Source of the DNA: Mytilus californianus
Lineage: Eukaryota; Mollusca; Bivalvia; Mytilida; Mytilidae
DNA length: 64,000 nucleotides
Assembly (NCBI RefSeq): GCF_021869535.1
Contig: NW_026262668.1
Location: 63,642,058 to 63,706,057, forward strand
Direction of reading: 5' to 3'
The notes beneath the pieces were generated by a model. It ran no database searches. It saw only the letters and a program-made list of their open reading frames with translations, and was not told the origin of the DNA. Below, piece after piece: positions 60,900 to 64,000 of this stretch. Positions within the stretch are counted from its first letter, which is position 1. Every line of letters starts with the position of its first letter. The translations under genes and the position numbers were made by a program.

Positions 60900-61295
60900 A
60901 ATGCAGGACTGAAACGTCTAACGGGATTTGCATTGCACGTAACAATTTAAAGCATATATATTCCCACAAACTTGCAGTTAGATTTTCTTTTAAAGCATGC
61001 ATATTGCCGCAAATTTGCAGTTAGATTTTCTAAGTCTGATATGATTATAAACGATATTAATATATGATAAATATTGCGAATATTTAACACGATGATGTAA
61101 TACAAAGATTATTTATAAGTATTTGGTTTTTTTTCGAATTTCACAGCTGATGTTCTCATTTTTGTTCTTTCCTTTCAATCGCGTATATGTAAAGTTTGTG
61201 TGTTGTGATTGAATATGATACGTATGAAAGCGACGCTAATATGAAGGTATTTTTAATATGTAAATATATATATTTTGAAAATTTGAAATAAAGAA
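60900..61295. other. No gene recognised
   Basis: Two short similar pieces occur (GCAGTTAGATTTTCTTTTAA and GCAGTTAGATTTTCTAAGTC, about 44 bp apart). Otherwise nothing is supported. Confidence 0.4.
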
Positions 61296-61299
61296 ACAT

Positions 61300-62315
61300 T
61301 TTGTCGTCAATTTCATGTTTGCACTAGTCATGTCTTCTTTGAATAGTCCATGACGTTAAAATACTAAATCCCTGGGATGTGTTTTAGTTGATTTTAGTCT
61401 CTGATGCATGATTTTTATTATTAATTGTTTTGGCTTTTAACTAGCTGTCAGTAACTGCGAGTACTCTCAAATCGTACTTTCTTGTTTATTTGACCTGTTG
61501 ATACTAATTGTATTGCTTTTTTGTCATTTAATTTTATTCAGGGTTATATCTGGTCTATATACCAGCTTTGATAAGTGTTTGGTATAACTATAAATTTTCA
61601 CGTCTTACTATGAACATCAAAATTATTTATTTTGTAAAAATATTTCCTTTCTCTATTGGTACTGTACACGTATACCTAACAACAAAATTATTTTCATTTA
61701 CCTGTGTTTAAAGTTATTGCAAATGGCTGATATTTTTGTTCGAGCATATTGTTTTTCTTTAATTGTTTAACATTTCTTACCGTTTTAACATGTTACTTTT
61801 AGTATTTTTCCCTTAGTTTATTTATTTTGTATTTACATTGTGTCATAGGTCAAATTTATTTGTTCAGTGTATGTTCAATGGTGTTAATATGTCCTTTGAT
61901 TGAGTTAAGCTATTTCAGTTGATATTTTATAGTGTGTCTTTATATGTTGTGATGTTACACTATTGTTTCAGAAAAAGGGTGAAGGTTTGGTACCATTATA
62001 ACTTTTAAACCCGCTGCATTTGTTTGCACCTGTCCTAAGTCAGGAATCTGATGTTCAGTAGTTGTCGTTTGTTGATGTGGTTCATAAGTGTTTCTCGTTT
62101 CTCGTTTTTTATATAGATTAGACCGTTGGTTTTCCCGTTTAAATGGTTTTACACTAGTAATTTTTTTGGGGGCTCTTTATAGCTTACTGTTCGGTGTGAG
62201 CCAAGGCTCCGTGTTGAAGACCGTACTGTGACCTATAATGGTTTACTTTTATAAATTTTGACTTGGATGGAGAGTTTTCTCATTGGCACTCATACCACAT
62301 CTTCTTATATCTATT
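61300..62315 (+). repeat. Retroelement 3' end, long copy
   Basis: AACTAGCTGTCAGTAACTGCG parallels 17221-17240. CCTGTCCTAAGTCAGGAATC, GACCGTTGGTTTTCCCG, TTACTGTTCGGTGTGAGCC and ATACCACATCTTCTT follow in order. No coding part is left. Confidence 0.6.
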
Positions 62316-62389
62316 GTCGACAACAGCAGGAACGATAACTCGTGACGTAACGTCATTCGGTATCGTGTAACCTTAACGTATACTAGTAT

Positions 62390-62745
62390 ATAAAAATAAG
62401 AACATGTGGTATGATTGCCAATGAGACAACTCTCCACAAGAAACCAAATAATACAGAAATTAACAACTATAGGTCACCGTACGGCCGTCAACAATGAGAA
62501 AAACCCATACCGCATAGTCAGCGATAAAAAATCCCGAAATGAAAATGTAAAACAATTCAAACGAGAAAACTAACGGCCTAATTTATGTACAAAATAATGA
62601 ACGAAACAACAAATATGAAACACAGAAACAAACGACAACCACTGAATTACAGGCTCCTGACTTGGGACAGGCACATACAGAATATTGCGGGGTTTAACTA
62701 GTTTGTTGGTTCCAACCCTACGTTAACCTGGGACAACGGTGCAAC
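62390..62745 (-). repeat. Retroelement 3' end, inverse copy
   Basis: AAGAACATGTGGTATGATTGC, AATGAGACAACTCTCC, TATAGGTCACCGTACGGCC, GGCTCCTGACTTGGGACAGG and GGGGTTTAACTAG. It faces the copy at 61300-62315 tail to tail. Confidence 0.65.
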
Positions 62746-62799
62746 GGCACATGATTACTTTTATACTTCTGTGCCTTGGGTAGGAACTGCATTCTTTCT

Positions 62800-63062
62800 T
62801 TTGAGTAATAACGCATGTGCGTTTTCAAATCCATGCGTTTTACATGCGTATATCACATGTGTCACATGTGTTTGCGAACACATGCAGCGTGACACATGCA
62901 TATTTTCAGACACGTGCGATTCACATGCGTGGCTACGCATGTGATCGCATGTGTGCCACGCATGTTTTTCATGCGTGGCAGAAAACATCGCGTGTCACGC
63001 TTGTTATACACCTGTAACACATGCATTTCAAGGTACATGCGTGACACATGTGTGGCATTTTT
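62800..63062. repeat. ACATGCGT/ACATGTG-rich degenerate array, second copy
   Basis: About 250 bp of words such as ACATGCGT, CACATGTG, CACGCATG and ACATGCAT, ending GACACATGTGTGGCATTTTT. It is longer than, and in opposite orientation to, 49178-49346. Frames of 61-75 codons here (Cys/His/Met-rich) are by-products. Confidence 0.75.
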
Positions 63063-63149
63063 TCCCTAGTATGGCCGTAACCGTTAAGGAATTAGGGGTC
63101 AAAAACAATACTTTTCTAATGCTGTATAAATTGCTTATTACTTAACCAA

Positions 63150-63595
63150 TTTCAATGGGGTTTAATTCAAAGTCTTAATTCTTGTGGTTCTTTAATATGC
63201 TGGTTCTAACCGTGTAATTAGATTTTTGTTTTTTGGCTTTGTTTTTAAATTGGTTCGAAATTGAGGTCCAAAGGGTCCAAAATCAATCCTTGTTTAATTT
63301 CATCAAAAATTGAATTATTTGGGTACTTTGATATTCCGAAACTAATCGTGTACTTAGATTTTTTATTTTGAGTCCCGTTTTCAAACTGATCCACATAAAG
63401 GTCCAAAGGGTCCAAATCAAACTTGATATGCCGAATCTAACCGTGTATTTAGATTTTTTTATTTTGGGCCTCGTTTTCAAATTGGTCCACATTAAGGTCA
63501 AAAGGTTTCAACATAAAATTGAATTCTTGGGGTTCTTTGATATGCTGAATCTAACCATATATTTAGATTGTGGATATTGGATCATATAATAGGTA
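63150..63595. repeat. Tandem repeat, about four degenerate units
   Basis: CTAACCGTGTATTTAGATTTTT, TTCAAATTGGTCCACAT, AAGGTCCAAAGGGTCCAA and TTGGGGTTCTTTGATATGC recur with unit lengths of about 110-150 bp. Frames on both strands follow the repeat. The remainder to 64000 shows nothing supported. Confidence 0.6.
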
Positions 63596-64000
63596 AATGT
63601 CCAATTTCAACTTTTTAAGATCTTAGACCTGATTCATTCTGTGTCATAAACCTATGCTGTGTCTTTAATCATAATCAAAATTCAAAGCTGTATCAAGCTT
63701 GAATGGTGTGTCCTTACTTGTCCCAACTGTTCAGGGTTTCTACCCACGACCTACACTTCCCCCTACAATAAAACAAAGTTTTGACTAGAAAGACATCAAT
63801 TTTTTACGCTTTGCTCCGCTCGCCTCAATTGTTAAGACCTAAATCCTTAGTTTCAACATGTTCTTCCAGCAGAGTTTTTTTCATCTGAAGCTAAAATTGA
63901 ATGAAGGGGAGGGGGTTGAAATGTTTATGTCTATGGAAAGGGGAGTCTTGAATTTATTTTCCTTCTTCAAGTGGGGACTTGAAAAAATGTTTCTTCCTCC

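Noticed and set aside
62761..63145. Cys/His/Met-rich frames as a small cysteine-rich peptide
   Set aside because: They arise from the ACATGCGT-rich array in several frames and on both strands.

Overview
The window is AT-rich animal nuclear DNA. Its dispersed repeats are ones I associate with marine mussels (Mytilus), for example retroelement tails ending in ATACCACATCT. That assignment comes from recall of repeat character and was not checked by a search. There are no bacterial-type genes, operons or CRISPR arrays. Genes are intron-rich with GT..AG junctions, and most of the DNA is transposon-derived.

The main host gene is on the minus strand, from 45056 down to 25180. I assembled it exon by exon from splice sites and reading phase. 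It encodes a predicted 423-residue secreted protein: signal peptide, long basic linker, CAP (SCP/CRISP/PR-1) domain, cysteine-rich hinge and C-terminal ShKT domain. Nine exons join in phase, and a TATA box lies about 40 bases upstream of the start codon. Its introns hold a 539-bp tandem array, a triplicated 58-bp repeat, several foldback hairpins and many dispersed repeats.

Region by region: 1-2985 shows no gene. 3229-8336 is a nearly complete tyrosine-recombinase retrotransposon of Ngaro type (minus strand: Gag-like, RT/RNase H, tyrosine recombinase) with split direct repeats A1-ORFs-B1-A2-B2. It sits without target-site duplication inside another repeat, and that repeat continues as a three-unit tandem array to 11066. 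11868-13635 is a non-autonomous piggyBac-like element (TTAA sites, CCCT termini). 16690-20045 is a very large palindrome interrupted in one arm by a 5'-truncated retroelement and in the other by a 1-kb element carrying five 167-bp repeats. 20050-25100 holds dispersed repeats, a decayed coding remnant and an orphan signal-peptide exon. 25180-45056 is the CAP-ShKT gene. 47620-48240 is a 21-bp minisatellite. 49180-49345 and 62790-63055 are related ACATGCGT-rich arrays in opposite orientation. 54535-55640 is the 3' part of a retroelement with a foldback element beside it. 56700-60894 is an intron-containing but broken Mutator-like transposase-domain gene (minus strand), followed by two more foldback elements. 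The end of the window is repeats.

The features do not form one pathway. The window reads as a single secreted-protein gene in a dense mobile-element landscape where several insertion events can be dated relative to each other by nesting.
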